A stretch of 64,000 bases of DNA from the NCBI RefSeq assembly GCF_020733635.1, contig NZ_JAJFZL010000001.1:2294001-2358000 (forward strand), read 5' to 3'. This document shows positions 1 to 8,488 of the stretch, piece after piece (positions within the stretch are counted from its first letter, which is position 1; every line of letters begins with the position of its first letter). Origin of the DNA: Nocardia spumae (GTDB taxonomy: Bacteria > Actinomycetota > Actinomycetes > Mycobacteriales > Mycobacteriaceae). The notes below the pieces were generated by a model, which ran no database searches, was not told the origin of the DNA, and worked only from the letters and a program-made list of their open reading frames with translations. The translations under genes and the position numbers were made by a program.

Positions 1-261
1 CGCGGAGCGTACTCGTGGCAGCCCCGCGGACAGTAGGTCCAGTCCCTTGTCCACGGGTAGATCCCGCTGCGGATCGATGAGCGACAGGTCTCGATGAATC
101 ACCTGCCATCGTGGCCGGTTCGTTCGCAGGGTGGTGCAGGCGATGCTCCGATTGTCCACCAGCGCAATCGGATCGAACCCGGCATGTTCCAGCCCGAGCG
201 CCATCCCGCCTGCCCCGGCGCACAATTCCAGTGAGCTGAGGCGCTGACCGACGCCTGTCAT
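1..261 (-). CDS. C5-cytosine DNA methyltransferase, N-terminal part (runs off left edge)
   Basis: The visible 87 residues begin MTGVGQRLSSLELCAGAGGM, the SAM-binding motif I (F/L-x-x-G-x-G-G) of C5-cytosine DNA methyltransferases. The acidic VDN and the HRDL motif of the Rossmann fold follow. An AAGGGGG Shine-Dalgarno sits about 6 nt before the ATG, so the start is well supported. Where the catalytic motif IV (Pro-Cys) is expected, after DLLSAGLP, the sequence reads P-R-V-R-S-A with no Cys. The chain is cut there by the window edge, so activity cannot be judged. The gene is divergent from the Z1 ATPase operon and is probably its modification partner. Confidence 0.8.
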   Translation of the reverse strand, partial: MTGVGQRLSSLELCAGAGGMALGLEHAGFDPIALVDNRSIACTTLRTNRPRWQVIHRDLSLIDPQRDLPVDKGLDLLSAGLPRVRSA

Positions 262-502
262 CGACGCCCCCTTCTCCGCGCGGCGCGCATCGATTTCAGA
301 ATAGCGCCACGCCCGGTCAGGTACGGAGGCAACGATGGTCGAAGGGCCAAGGTCGACGGGACGTAAGAGTAAAGGGATGCCCCATGTCCGATTTCGACAT
401 AGGCAGCCGTTCCGTGTCGCCGCCCCGGGAATCTGAACTGGGTAAATGGGATTTCGTGATCGCCGTCCGGTGCTCGCGAAGTAACGTCTTGAGTCGAACC
501 GT

Positions 503-518
503 AACGCAATGTTGCGTT
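503..518. promoter_or_regulatory. Palindrome in the divergent control region of the methyltransferase/Z1 island
   Basis: AACGCAA-TG-TTGCGTT is a perfect 7-bp inverted repeat. It lies about 118 nt upstream of the chosen Z1 start, within the 374-nt gap between the two divergent transcripts (262-635). I see no other convincing element in that gap and no clear -35/-10 pair. A role as operator is inference from position and symmetry only. Confidence 0.35.
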
Positions 519-635
519 TGTGCTATTCCTCGTTGGAAGCGCGCTGGAGTACTCCCCGTGCACGGAGCCTGATCTCCGCGACGCAGGTGGGGCGCGCAGC
601 GGGTGCGACGTGGGCTGAGTAGCAGGGAGTGTCGG

Positions 636-3197
636 GTGGACGATCTGATTGAGGACCAGTACGACGTGTTCAAGTCGATCTTGGACAAGTACACGCCGGC
701 GGAAGCGGTCAAGAAGCTGTCGTTGCTGGCACCCGAGGATGTCATCAAGCGGATCCTCGAGCGGTACGAGGCCGACATGATCCGGATCAAGGAACTTCAG
801 GAACCTCGAGCGGTCGTCATCGACAACTACGAGACCTGGTACGCCGGTCCGCATCCCGATGATCGACTCTGGCCCGCCCTCGCCGACATCCTGCGGCGCG
901 ACGGATGGCAGCAGACTCCGGCGATCGACAGCCTCGACGCCTCATCCACCCGCATCGTCTCGTTGCTGAGCCACCCGCGTGAACGTGCCTTCTCCACGCG
1001 CGGCCTGGTCGTCGGCTATGTGCAGTCCGGAAAGACGACCAGTTTCACAGCCGTCATGGCGAAGGCCGCCGACCGAGGGTACAAGCTCTTCATCGTGTTG
1101 GCCGGAATCCACAACGGCCTGCGGCGGCAGACCCAGGCGCGGCTGATCCAACAGCTCGTCGAACCGAACCCCAGCCTTTGGCATCAGATCACCGATCTGG
1201 ACGCGGATTTCCGTCCGACAGCGAATCCCGCTGCCTTCTTCGGCAAGTCCAACAAAACGCACGTGCTGTGCGTGGTCAAGAAGAATGCCACGGTGCTGCG
1301 CAAGTTGGTGCGGTGGCTCGGCGACGCGCAGGAGTATCTCGCAGACTGTCCGGCCCTGATCATCGATGACGAGGCCGATCAGGCCACAGTCGCCACCGCC
1401 TCGATCAACCCGTTGATCCGGCAGATCCTGAACACCCTGCCGAAGTCCGCCTATGTCGGTTACACGGCCTCGCCGTTCGCCAACCTGTTGATCGACCCGG
1501 CCGCCGAGGATCTGTATCCTGAGCACTTTATCGTCAACCTGCCCAAACCTGACGGTCACTTCGGTACCGAGGTGCTGTTCGGACGGTACGCGCTCGACGG
1601 CGAGGACCCCAACGACGTCGATGACGGTCACGACATGATCCGGACCATTCCCGATGATGACGTCGAACTTGTCCGGCCCAAGAGCAAGGCCGATACCGAG
1701 GGGTTCGTCCCCACGATCACGGACGCGCTGCGCGATGCCGTGCACTACTTCTGGATGACCACAGCGGCGCGTCGCACCCGCGGTAGAGGCAATCCGCACA
1801 GCACCATGCTGATTCACACCAGTGTGCGGACCTCGGTGCACAACAGCTTCCGCGAACCGCTGGAGGCCTTGCGCGGCCGGATGATCAGCGATTTGGCCGT
1901 CGGAGTGGGGATCGAGCGGCTGCGCAAGCTCTGGGAGGAGGAGACCTCGAAGGTCGCTGCCTCCGACTTCGGCGAAGCGGCAGTGCCTTTCGAGACCGTT
2001 CTGGAGCATCTGCCAGGGGTGGTCCGGGACTGCCGGATCGTGATGGACAACTCCGAAAGCGTCGACCGTCTCGACTATGAGAACGGTCCTGTGGTGGCCA
2101 TCGCGGTCGGCGGCAATACGCTGTCGCGCGGACTGACCTTGGAAGGTCTGTCGGTCAGCTTCTTTGTCCGTTCGGTATCCACCTATGACACCCTGCTTCA
2201 GATGGGCCGATGGTTCGGATTCCGCAACGGCTACGCCGACCTGCCACGAATTTGGATGACGACCGAACTCGAGGACTCGTTCCGCCATTTGGCGACCGTC
2301 GAGACCGAGATGCGTCGCGATATCGACCTCTACCTGACCGAGGACAAGACCCCGCGCACTTTCGCCGTGCGGTTGCGTACACACCCGTCGTTGCGGGTGA
2401 CGGCAGCGGCCAAGATGAAGGCCGCGGTGACCGCCGCCTCCTCCTACGGCGGCAGGCGCGTTCAAACCCGTTACTTCCAAAGGGAATCCGACTGGCTGCT
2501 GCGTAATCAGAAGGCATCGCGTGTACTGATATCGGAGGCCGTGGCACAGGGACGAGCAGAGGATCGCAGCGACGAGGGCCGGTACCTGGTCCGAGACGTG
2601 CCCAGCGAACTGGTGATCGATTTTCTGCGTGAGTACCAGTTCCACGAGAACTCGCAGGAATGCGACAGCGACCTGATGATCGACTACATCGACAAGCGAA
2701 ACCGCAAAGCGCACACCCTGCGTCATTGGAACATCGCCATCGTCGGAACGCCGAGTGAGGGCGAGGACGGTCGGTTCGATTTCGCGCCGGGTGTGTCGGT
2801 CGGTCGGATCGTGCGATCGCGGCTACAGACGTCGACCGCCGACATCGCCGATATCAAGACCTTGATGAGCCGTCGCGACGCCGCGGTGGATCTGGCGGAC
2901 GCGGCACCTGATCTCACCGAGAAACAGATCGAAGCCGAACGTTGCAAACAATTGCCCGAAACCGGGCTGTTGGTGCTGTACCCGATCGACAAGGTCTCTG
3001 AGCCGAGTGAAGCTCGCATGAAGAGCCGTTGGCCGCTCGACGCTCCGGAGCATGTGATCGGCGTGGGTCTGGTGTTTCCGACACCGAGCGACGCCGACAC
3101 TACCGTCGAATGGGAGGCGACCTACGTCTCGGCCGACCTGTCCGGAATCGAGAACGAGGAAGAGGATCTGAGCATCCTCGAGGCGGACGAAGGATGA
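636..3197 (+). CDS. Z1-type superfamily II ATPase/helicase-like protein
   Basis: An 853-residue protein with the signatures of the Z1 branch of superfamily II ATPases. Walker A is GYVQSGKTTS (about residues 127-136), Walker B is ALIIDDEADQ (about 243), motif III is GYTASPF (about 273), and the C-terminal lobe has QMGRWFGFR (about 522), the arginine-finger motif. Family members occur in bacterial restriction-like gene clusters and are predicted to move on or remodel DNA. The GTG at 636 is preferred because AGGGAG lies 7 nt before it; an upstream GTG at 603 has no such site. The stop overlaps the next start (ATGA), so this gene heads a translationally coupled five-gene operon opposite a DNA methyltransferase. 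Confidence 0.88.
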   Translation: MDDLIEDQYDVFKSILDKYTPAEAVKKLSLLAPEDVIKRILERYEADMIRIKELQEPRAVVIDNYETWYAGPHPDDRLWPALADILRRDGWQQTPAIDSLDASSTRIVSLLSHPRERAFSTRGLVVGYVQSGKTTSFTAVMAKAADRGYKLFIVLAGIHNGLRRQTQARLIQQLVEPNPSLWHQITDLDADFRPTANPAAFFGKSNKTHVLCVVKKNATVLRKLVRWLGDAQEYLADCPALIIDDEADQATVATASINPLIRQILNTLPKSAYVGYTASPFANLLIDPAAEDLYPEHFIVNLPKPDGHFGTEVLFGRYALDGEDPNDVDDGHDMIRTIPDDDVELVRPKSKADTEGFVPTITDALRDAVHYFWMTTAARRTRGRGNPHSTMLIHTSVRTSVHNSFREPLEALRGRMISDLAVGVGIERLRKLWEEETSKVAASDFGEAAVPFETVLEHLPGVVRDCRIVMDNSESVDRLDYENGPVVAIAVGGNTLSRGLTLEGLSVSFFVRSVSTYDTLLQMGRWFGFRNGYADLPRIWMTTELEDSFRHLATVETEMRRDIDLYLTEDKTPRTFAVRLRTHPSLRVTAAAKMKAAVTAASSYGGRRVQTRYFQRESDWLLRNQKASRVLISEAVAQGRAEDRSDEGRYLVRDVPSELVIDFLREYQFHENSQECDSDLMIDYIDKRNRKAHTLRHWNIAIVGTPSEGEDGRFDFAPGVSVGRIVRSRLQTSTADIADIKTLMSRRDAAVDLADAAPDLTEKQIEAERCKQLPETGLLVLYPIDKVSEPSEARMKSRWPLDAPEHVIGVGLVFPTPSDADTTVEWEATYVSADLSGIENEEEDLSILEADEG

Positions 3198-4213
3198 CCG
3201 ACTCGGGCCTTCGATCCGTTCTCGACGATTACTGGGATCGACTCGAACACGACCGGCCGACCTCCGGGCACGCGTTGCAGACTGCTGCCCTTCCCGTCGT
3301 GACACCCGCCGGACCGCTCCTCGCTGCCATCGATATCGACGGTCATCGGCATCTTCTCGTGCCCACCGACCCGCATCACAGTGTGCGCCGCGGCTTGAAC
3401 GGGCCAGTGCTCGAACTACAGAGGAGAGTCCTCGAGGACGACGAAACTCGTTCGACCTTTGCCGATCTCGGCTGCCTGAGAGAGGATCTGAACGACGTCT
3501 TCGCGGTCCTGTGCGCGGATGTTCTTCTCGCGACAGAGGCTGCGTCTGCACAGCCGGTGAAGGCGATGAATCGGGTTCTGGATCGTTGGAAAGCGTTGTT
3601 CCAGAATCCAGGAGCTCCGTTGGGGGCCAAGCAGATAGCCGGTCTCTTTGGCGAACTCGTGGTCTTGCGACGTCTACTCGAACTGGATGCGGGCGCTCAC
3701 CGGCTGTGGCGGGGGCCGTCGGGATATCGCCACGATTTCTCCGCCGAGCTGAACGCGATAGAAGTGAAGACCTCGATGGCGGCCGAAAGTAGGGAGATCC
3801 GTATCCACGGTCTGAACCAGTTGGACCCGCCCCTCGGCGGCACGCTCGCTCTTGTCTGGTTGCGGTTGGGGGCGGCGGTGGTCGGCGGAACGGGGGTCAA
3901 GGAGTTGGTCGACGAAGTGCTCAGACTGTGTGATGACGAAGGGGCCGTAATCACGTTGCTGGCCGCAGTTGGCTACCGCGTCGCGCACGACGACCACTAC
4001 CGGCACATCCGCTTCGGGCTGTACGAGGAACGCTGGTATCGGGTCGATGACAACTTTCCACGACTGACGCAGACACATTTGGCCACGGCCGGGACGTCCG
4101 AGGCGGTTTTCGGTGTCGATTACTCGGTCTCGCTAACGGGAAAATCACCAGAACCGTTGGATGACGGCAGGATCAAGTCACAACTCGCTGCACTGGTCGA
4201 GGAGCTGAGGTGA
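3194..4213 (+). CDS. PD-(D/E)XK nuclease-like protein (DUF4420 type)
   Basis: A 339-residue protein whose centre carries a PD-(D/E)XK nuclease core. Glu154 lies in LFGELVVL, Asp181 in YRHDFS, and Glu190-x-Lys192 in AIEVKTS. This spacing fits the restriction-endonuclease-like family found next to Z1 ATPases. The ATG overlaps the Z1 stop by four bases (ATGA). The next gene starts at a GTG overlapping this stop (GTGA). It is probably the DNA-cutting subunit of the island; target and cofactor cannot be read from sequence. The active-site residues look intact. Confidence 0.82.
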   Translation: MTDSGLRSVLDDYWDRLEHDRPTSGHALQTAALPVVTPAGPLLAAIDIDGHRHLLVPTDPHHSVRRGLNGPVLELQRRVLEDDETRSTFADLGCLREDLNDVFAVLCADVLLATEAASAQPVKAMNRVLDRWKALFQNPGAPLGAKQIAGLFGELVVLRRLLELDAGAHRLWRGPSGYRHDFSAELNAIEVKTSMAAESREIRIHGLNQLDPPLGGTLALVWLRLGAAVVGGTGVKELVDEVLRLCDDEGAVITLLAAVGYRVAHDDHYRHIRFGLYEERWYRVDDNFPRLTQTHLATAGTSEAVFGVDYSVSLTGKSPEPLDDGRIKSQLAALVEELR

Positions 4214-6195
4214 ACGAGCCCGCATGGATGTCGCAACCGTTCCCGGCAGAAGGCGCGAGTGCTGCGGAGGGCATTCGGAACCAACTGGGTAAGCCCCAGC
4301 TGGACCACCTCACCGTGCTCGTCCGAGAATCCGCGCAGAACAGTTGGGACGCGCGTTGCGACGACGAAACTTCGGTCGACTTCCGGATCGAACTGCAAAC
4401 GGTGAGTGCGGCTCACGCTTCGGCGTGGCGGGAGCACTTCCAACGGCGTGCGCCTATGAAAGCCTTTCTGCCGCTGCGTGACTCGTTGCAGAAGCCAGCT
4501 ATTCGGACACTCTCCATCTCCGACCGAGGAACCCGAGGTCTGGGCGGACCGACCCGCGCCGACGAAGTGTCCGACGAGACAAGGGATTTCGTCGCCTTCC
4601 TGCGCAATATCGGTGAGCCGCGCGACCAGGTGCTCGGCGGTGGGACATATGGTTTCGGCAAAGGCATTCTGTACCTACTGTCGCGATGCGGCACGATCCT
4701 CGTGTACACCCGGTGTCGATATCGAGGGCAACTCGAATCCAGGTTGATGGGTGCTTCGCTGTGGCAGAGCTATCAGGCCGAGGAATCGTCGGGTCCGCGG
4801 CGGTACACCGGCCGCCACTGGTGGGGCGCGATATCGAACAACGTGATCGAACCCCTGGTCGGTGACGAGGCGGACGTGATGGCCAATCGACTCGGGCTCC
4901 GAGGTTTCGGAGATTTGGAAACCGGGACGACGATTGCGATCGTCGATCCGATTCTTGATGAGCGCGAGCCGACGGATGCCGCACTGTATCTTGGCGAAAC
5001 GATCGCATGGCACCTCTGGCCGAAGATGCTGCGGACACCGACGGGCCTGCGCCCAATGCGCTTCTCCGTGATGTGTGACGGCATCGAATATCCGGTGCCC
5101 GATCCAGAGTCGTTCAAGGCATTGCGGCCGTTCGTCTCGGCCTACCGACAGATGAAAAATCCGGAAGCACGCCAAGAGTTACGATGGCGCACAAGGCCGG
5201 TTCTCGGCTACCTCGGACTGAATCGATTCATGTTTCAAAAATTCGAGCCCAGTGACGCAGCCCGAGTCGCCGGATTCGAAGATGGTCTGGTGCATCATAT
5301 CTGTCTGATGCGGCCCGCTGAATTGGTTGTGACCTATTGGCCAGGTCCGAAACCCGCAACCGAGTACACGGCTTATGCCGGGGTCTTCCAGGCGGATACA
5401 GCACTGGATGGCTCCTACGCCGCTGCTGAGCCGCCGACTCACGACAGCTGGAATTACCAATCCCTCGAGCATCCCGAGAGTTCCTATGTAAAAACAACTT
5501 TCACCAAACTGAAGAAATATATCGAGGAGATTCTCGGAACTCGGAACTCAGATCAGTTCGAGGTGGCACAGGTGTCACTCGGTGCCGCGGCCGATCGACT
5601 GTCGCCCTTGATCGGTGGAATCTGGGGTGTCGGTTCGGCGACCGATTACGGTAGACCCGGCGACACCCGTTCGCGGGAACCTCGGCGTCCGGTGAAGCAT
5701 CGTAAGAAGCGGGGATCGCCCACGACGAACACAGATATCCTCGACGAGCGTCTCAACCTCGACTCCAGCGATGGAGTTCGTCCCGAGGGCAGTGACGAGA
5801 ACTTCGCCGACCGAATGCCGGAAGGTGGCTATCCGGAACAGAAGCCTGTGCAACGCCGCCGGCCCAAGATCGAATATGTCGGTGATCCGTACTTGGAGGA
5901 ATTCGAGGGTGTGGCCGTCCTGGTCCAAGAGTTCCGGCTCCCGGTGAACGGGCCTCAACGTGTCATCGCCGACCTGGCGGTGGCACTCAGCAATGATTCC
6001 GGGCTCGAATTAGATCCGCCCGCCGGAGCCGATATGCCCCTTCTCATCGGTTGGCGTGATTCGACGGGAGCGCTGCACAGGGGCGAGACTCGCGTGGTCG
6101 ACGGCGGTGGTGAGCACACCTGGCAGGCGGTGGTCAAGCCGGCCGCGGACACGATGACGAATATTGGACTGTATGTAGAGGCGGTGGAAGCCTGA
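4210..6195 (+). CDS. GHKL ATPase (MORC/MutL/Hsp90-like) of the restriction-like island
   Basis: A 661-residue protein with an N-terminal GHKL ATP-binding fold. The N box is RESAQNSWDAR (Glu40, Asn44, Asp47). The G1 box is SISDRGTRGLGG (Asp105 binds adenine in the family). The ATP-lid G2 box is LGGGTYGFGKG (142-152). About residues 495-560 are a low-complexity, charged linker, followed by a beta-rich C-terminal part. GHKL ATPases of this kind are known from bacterial operons with Z1 ATPases and C5 methyltransferases, and are related to eukaryotic MORC proteins. They act as ATP-gated clamps. A/T-rich stretches (about 5210-5530) differ from the surrounding genes, consistent with horizontal acquisition. 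The GTG start overlaps the previous stop. Confidence 0.82.
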   Translation: MNEPAWMSQPFPAEGASAAEGIRNQLGKPQLDHLTVLVRESAQNSWDARCDDETSVDFRIELQTVSAAHASAWREHFQRRAPMKAFLPLRDSLQKPAIRTLSISDRGTRGLGGPTRADEVSDETRDFVAFLRNIGEPRDQVLGGGTYGFGKGILYLLSRCGTILVYTRCRYRGQLESRLMGASLWQSYQAEESSGPRRYTGRHWWGAISNNVIEPLVGDEADVMANRLGLRGFGDLETGTTIAIVDPILDEREPTDAALYLGETIAWHLWPKMLRTPTGLRPMRFSVMCDGIEYPVPDPESFKALRPFVSAYRQMKNPEARQELRWRTRPVLGYLGLNRFMFQKFEPSDAARVAGFEDGLVHHICLMRPAELVVTYWPGPKPATEYTAYAGVFQADTALDGSYAAAEPPTHDSWNYQSLEHPESSYVKTTFTKLKKYIEEILGTRNSDQFEVAQVSLGAAADRLSPLIGGIWGVGSATDYGRPGDTRSREPRRPVKHRKKRGSPTTNTDILDERLNLDSSDGVRPEGSDENFADRMPEGGYPEQKPVQRRRPKIEYVGDPYLEEFEGVAVLVQEFRLPVNGPQRVIADLAVALSNDSGLELDPPAGADMPLLIGWRDSTGALHRGETRVVDGGGEHTWQAVVKPAADTMTNIGLYVEAVEA

Positions 6196-7088
6196 TGTCA
6201 CTCGCGCTTCCGTACAACGTTCCGGCGCCGGATGTTGTCGGTGCCGAGGACTGGATGCTGACAATCGACGGCGAGGAACTTCCACTACCCGAGGCATTTC
6301 CGCATTGGGACTATCAGACCGACCTGAATTTGCGCCGAAACGTCACTGTCGATATCGCACGCGCACGCGAAGAGTCCGGCTTGGCCCCCGGCACGGATCT
6401 GACCCTGGCCGCAACCTGGGCAGCCGACGGCTCAAAACTCAAAGGGTGCCTAATGCGGCAGCCGGTCCCAGAATCTGGAGTGGTCGAATTGTCCGCCGTG
6501 CTTCGGGGTGCAGACCTCGGCGGCACCGTGGTACTCGACACCGCGTTGGTGCTTACAAAAAAGCGAACGGGCCACGATCGCCTGACCGCTCCCCGACGTG
6601 CGGGATCGGTGTTGTGGAGTGACCGTCACACAATCCGTTTGCAGGGCGATGCCACGCAGTTTCCGATCGCGATCGTCGACTTCGCCACGACGTCCTATCC
6701 GGAAAATGCGGCATGGTATCTGGAGATCGGCTCCAATCTTGAGGCCGCGACCATGGGTGCGATCTTGCTACTGGTGAACGAGAAGAACGCTGTGATGACC
6801 GAGGCTGTCCAGCGAGCAAAGAGCCCGCGGGTCCAGGATCGACTCGCGATGTCCGCGCTGTATGGAGACCTTGCCCGCTCGCTGGTGAACCACGCGCTTC
6901 GCGACAGCGAGTTCGATGATGAAATCGACTACGAGGACGACACTCTCGGCGCCACCTTGCAGGAGCTGATCGGTCGACTCTTCCCATCTCGTTCGATCGG
7001 GGACATACGCCTGCTCGCCGACAGTTCCCCCAGCCGGTTCGACGCCGAATTACAAGCCGCAGTCAATCTTTTCGGAGGTGTGGCATGA
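6195..7088 (+). CDS. Unrecognised protein of the Z1/GHKL operon
   Basis: A 297-residue protein that I do not recognise. The N-terminal 150 residues are beta-rich and contain short charged segments. The C-terminal half is predicted helical (about 185-290), with a very acidic patch DSEFDDEIDYEDD around residue 240. There is no signal peptide and no membrane segment. Its ATG shares one base with the GHKL stop codon, and the next gene starts inside its last codons (ATGA). It is therefore made together with the GHKL ATPase and probably belongs to the same complex, perhaps as an adaptor. Function is unknown. Confidence 0.7.
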   Translation: MSLALPYNVPAPDVVGAEDWMLTIDGEELPLPEAFPHWDYQTDLNLRRNVTVDIARAREESGLAPGTDLTLAATWAADGSKLKGCLMRQPVPESGVVELSAVLRGADLGGTVVLDTALVLTKKRTGHDRLTAPRRAGSVLWSDRHTIRLQGDATQFPIAIVDFATTSYPENAAWYLEIGSNLEAATMGAILLLVNEKNAVMTEAVQRAKSPRVQDRLAMSALYGDLARSLVNHALRDSEFDDEIDYEDDTLGATLQELIGRLFPSRSIGDIRLLADSSPSRFDAELQAAVNLFGGVA

Positions 7089-7909
7089 CCTTACTGTACC
7101 CACGCCTGCTGCGCCCGCATGCCTCCAAGCTGGGCAAGGAGTACCGCGAACTGTCGGTCCTGGATCTGCAGTCCCGATCGGCGACGAGTGACGAATCCGC
7201 CGTGTACGTGGCTACTGGCGGCACTCGCGTGCAGCCGAGTCGGCTACAGGCGCTTCGCGATATGGTCGTCGATCTGGCTAAGGAATCGGGATTCCCGGGG
7301 CCGCCGTCGACTGATCAAAAGACCGTGTTCGATCTGAGTTCGGCGACGCTGCTGCACAGCCAGATGGATATCGCCCCTGCGGAGGCCGCTGCCGGCGACG
7401 TATGGGCGTTTCTGGCACTCATTCTGCTGCCGGATGTGGCGTACTGGCGATACCCGCCGCCTAGCGATCGCGTCGTGCGCGAACGCTTCTTGGATGCCGA
7501 CCTCACCCGGCACGTCTTCGGTCGAATGTGGTGGCGAGCGCACTTTGTCTACTCGCCGGAAGAATCCGAACCGTATGCGGCACTATCGGTCCTGGGCGAG
7601 GCCGAGTTCGACCAGATCTATGCGCGACGCGCGACGTTGGGCGGACGCCCGCAGCTGATCAAATCCATTCTCCGCGTGTGGCAAGAGATCGAAACACGCG
7701 AGATTCCCGACCGCGATGTTCTCCGCGACTTCCTGAAACGCCTACTCCGGCTCGACCCCTTCCTGGTCTACGAGGCACTTGACGACTCGGCTCTCGACAC
7801 CGAGCTTCGCACAGTGGCTCGTGAGGCAGTTGTCGGCGTCCTGATCAGTAGGGGAAACACCCGGGAAGCTGCGGAGCAAAGGGCCCACCGGGCACTTCCG
7901 CGGACATGA
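7085..7909 (+). CDS. DUF6339-like protein, last gene of the island operon
   Basis: A 274-residue mostly helical protein. It resembles the DUF6339 family, which I associate with Z1 and PD-(D/E)XK genes in actinomycetes. Recognisable features are an N-terminal LLYPRLLRPHASKLG and a central FGRMWWRAH motif with a conserved Trp/Arg/His cluster. No catalytic triad is obvious. The start overlaps the previous gene (ATGA). No gene follows on the same strand except a decayed HAD fragment, so this closes the operon. The family name is moderately sure; the function is unknown. Confidence 0.65.
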   Translation: MTLLYPRLLRPHASKLGKEYRELSVLDLQSRSATSDESAVYVATGGTRVQPSRLQALRDMVVDLAKESGFPGPPSTDQKTVFDLSSATLLHSQMDIAPAEAAAGDVWAFLALILLPDVAYWRYPPPSDRVVRERFLDADLTRHVFGRMWWRAHFVYSPEESEPYAALSVLGEAEFDQIYARRATLGGRPQLIKSILRVWQEIETREIPDRDVLRDFLKRLLRLDPFLVYEALDDSALDTELRTVAREAVVGVLISRGNTREAAEQRAHRALPRT

Positions 7910-7940
7910 TCGGGCCCGTCGGAAGCTGCCCATCAGGAGT

Positions 7941-8316
7941 TGGAGCTTTGATTCACATAGTTCTTTCGACGTCGGCGCCCTGCTCCTCGATACTCGCGAG
8001 TTCGGTGCCTGGGCGGACCGGAATCTGTATCCGGATGTTCGGTCCGCGCTGTCGGCTCTGCGGGAGCGTGGAATGTGGGTCGGCATCGCGGGCAAACGGA
8101 CCGTCCGGGCTGCGGAACTTTTACGTGGGCTGGACCTTCCGGGCGATGCGATCGCGACCTCGGGGGAGCGGGGAGTGACCAAGCCGGAGCCACGGTTCTT
8201 CGATCACGTGGCAGACTTCGCGCCACGAAAACGCGGCGAGATCTTGTATGTCGGTGATCACCGGGTCAACGACCTGATTCCGGCGCCCCGCATCGGCATG
8301 GCCGGATTCCACCAGA
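7941..8316 (+). pseudogene. HAD-family hydrolase remnant
   Basis: One open frame reads LLLDTREFGAWADRNLYPDV and then GMWVGIAGKRTVRA, IATSGERGVTKPEPRFF and EILYVGDHRVND. These are the REFGAWAD, IAGN, TSxxWGVTKPDPxFF and YVGDRxxND blocks of an actinobacterial HAD hydrolase. The segment normally found between GAWAD and LYPDVR is missing, the nucleophile motif DxD is not intact, and similarity ends abruptly after GMAG. There is no good start codon. It is best read as a gene with an internal deletion and a lost 3' end, lying at the downstream edge of the island. Confidence 0.65.
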
Positions 8317-8488
8317 TCTGTTCGCTCTCAACCATATTCACGATCTTTCAACCGACCCCATCCACGAGCGGACTATGGGTACGCGCCCTATCGACGGCGG
8401 GTCAACCCATTGATGGTGGCGCCCGTCGAAGGGCGGCCGTGACGAATGCTGCTGCGCAGCCTTGCTCGCCCGGCCAGTGGTCGGGTTC

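Noticed and set aside
384..572. 62-residue open frame in the gap between the methyltransferase and the Z1 gene
   Set aside because: No good ribosome site at a proper distance, no family features, and it covers the palindrome at 503-518.
942..2726. Long minus-strand open frame of 594 codons opposite the Z1 gene
   Set aside because: It mirrors the codon pattern of the Z1 gene, which has clear ATPase motifs; the product is His/Gly/Arg-rich without domains.
7906..8178. Open frame overlapping the stop of the DUF6339-like gene (ATGA)
   Set aside because: Despite the coupled start, its product has no domain features, while the neighbouring frame carries HAD motifs.
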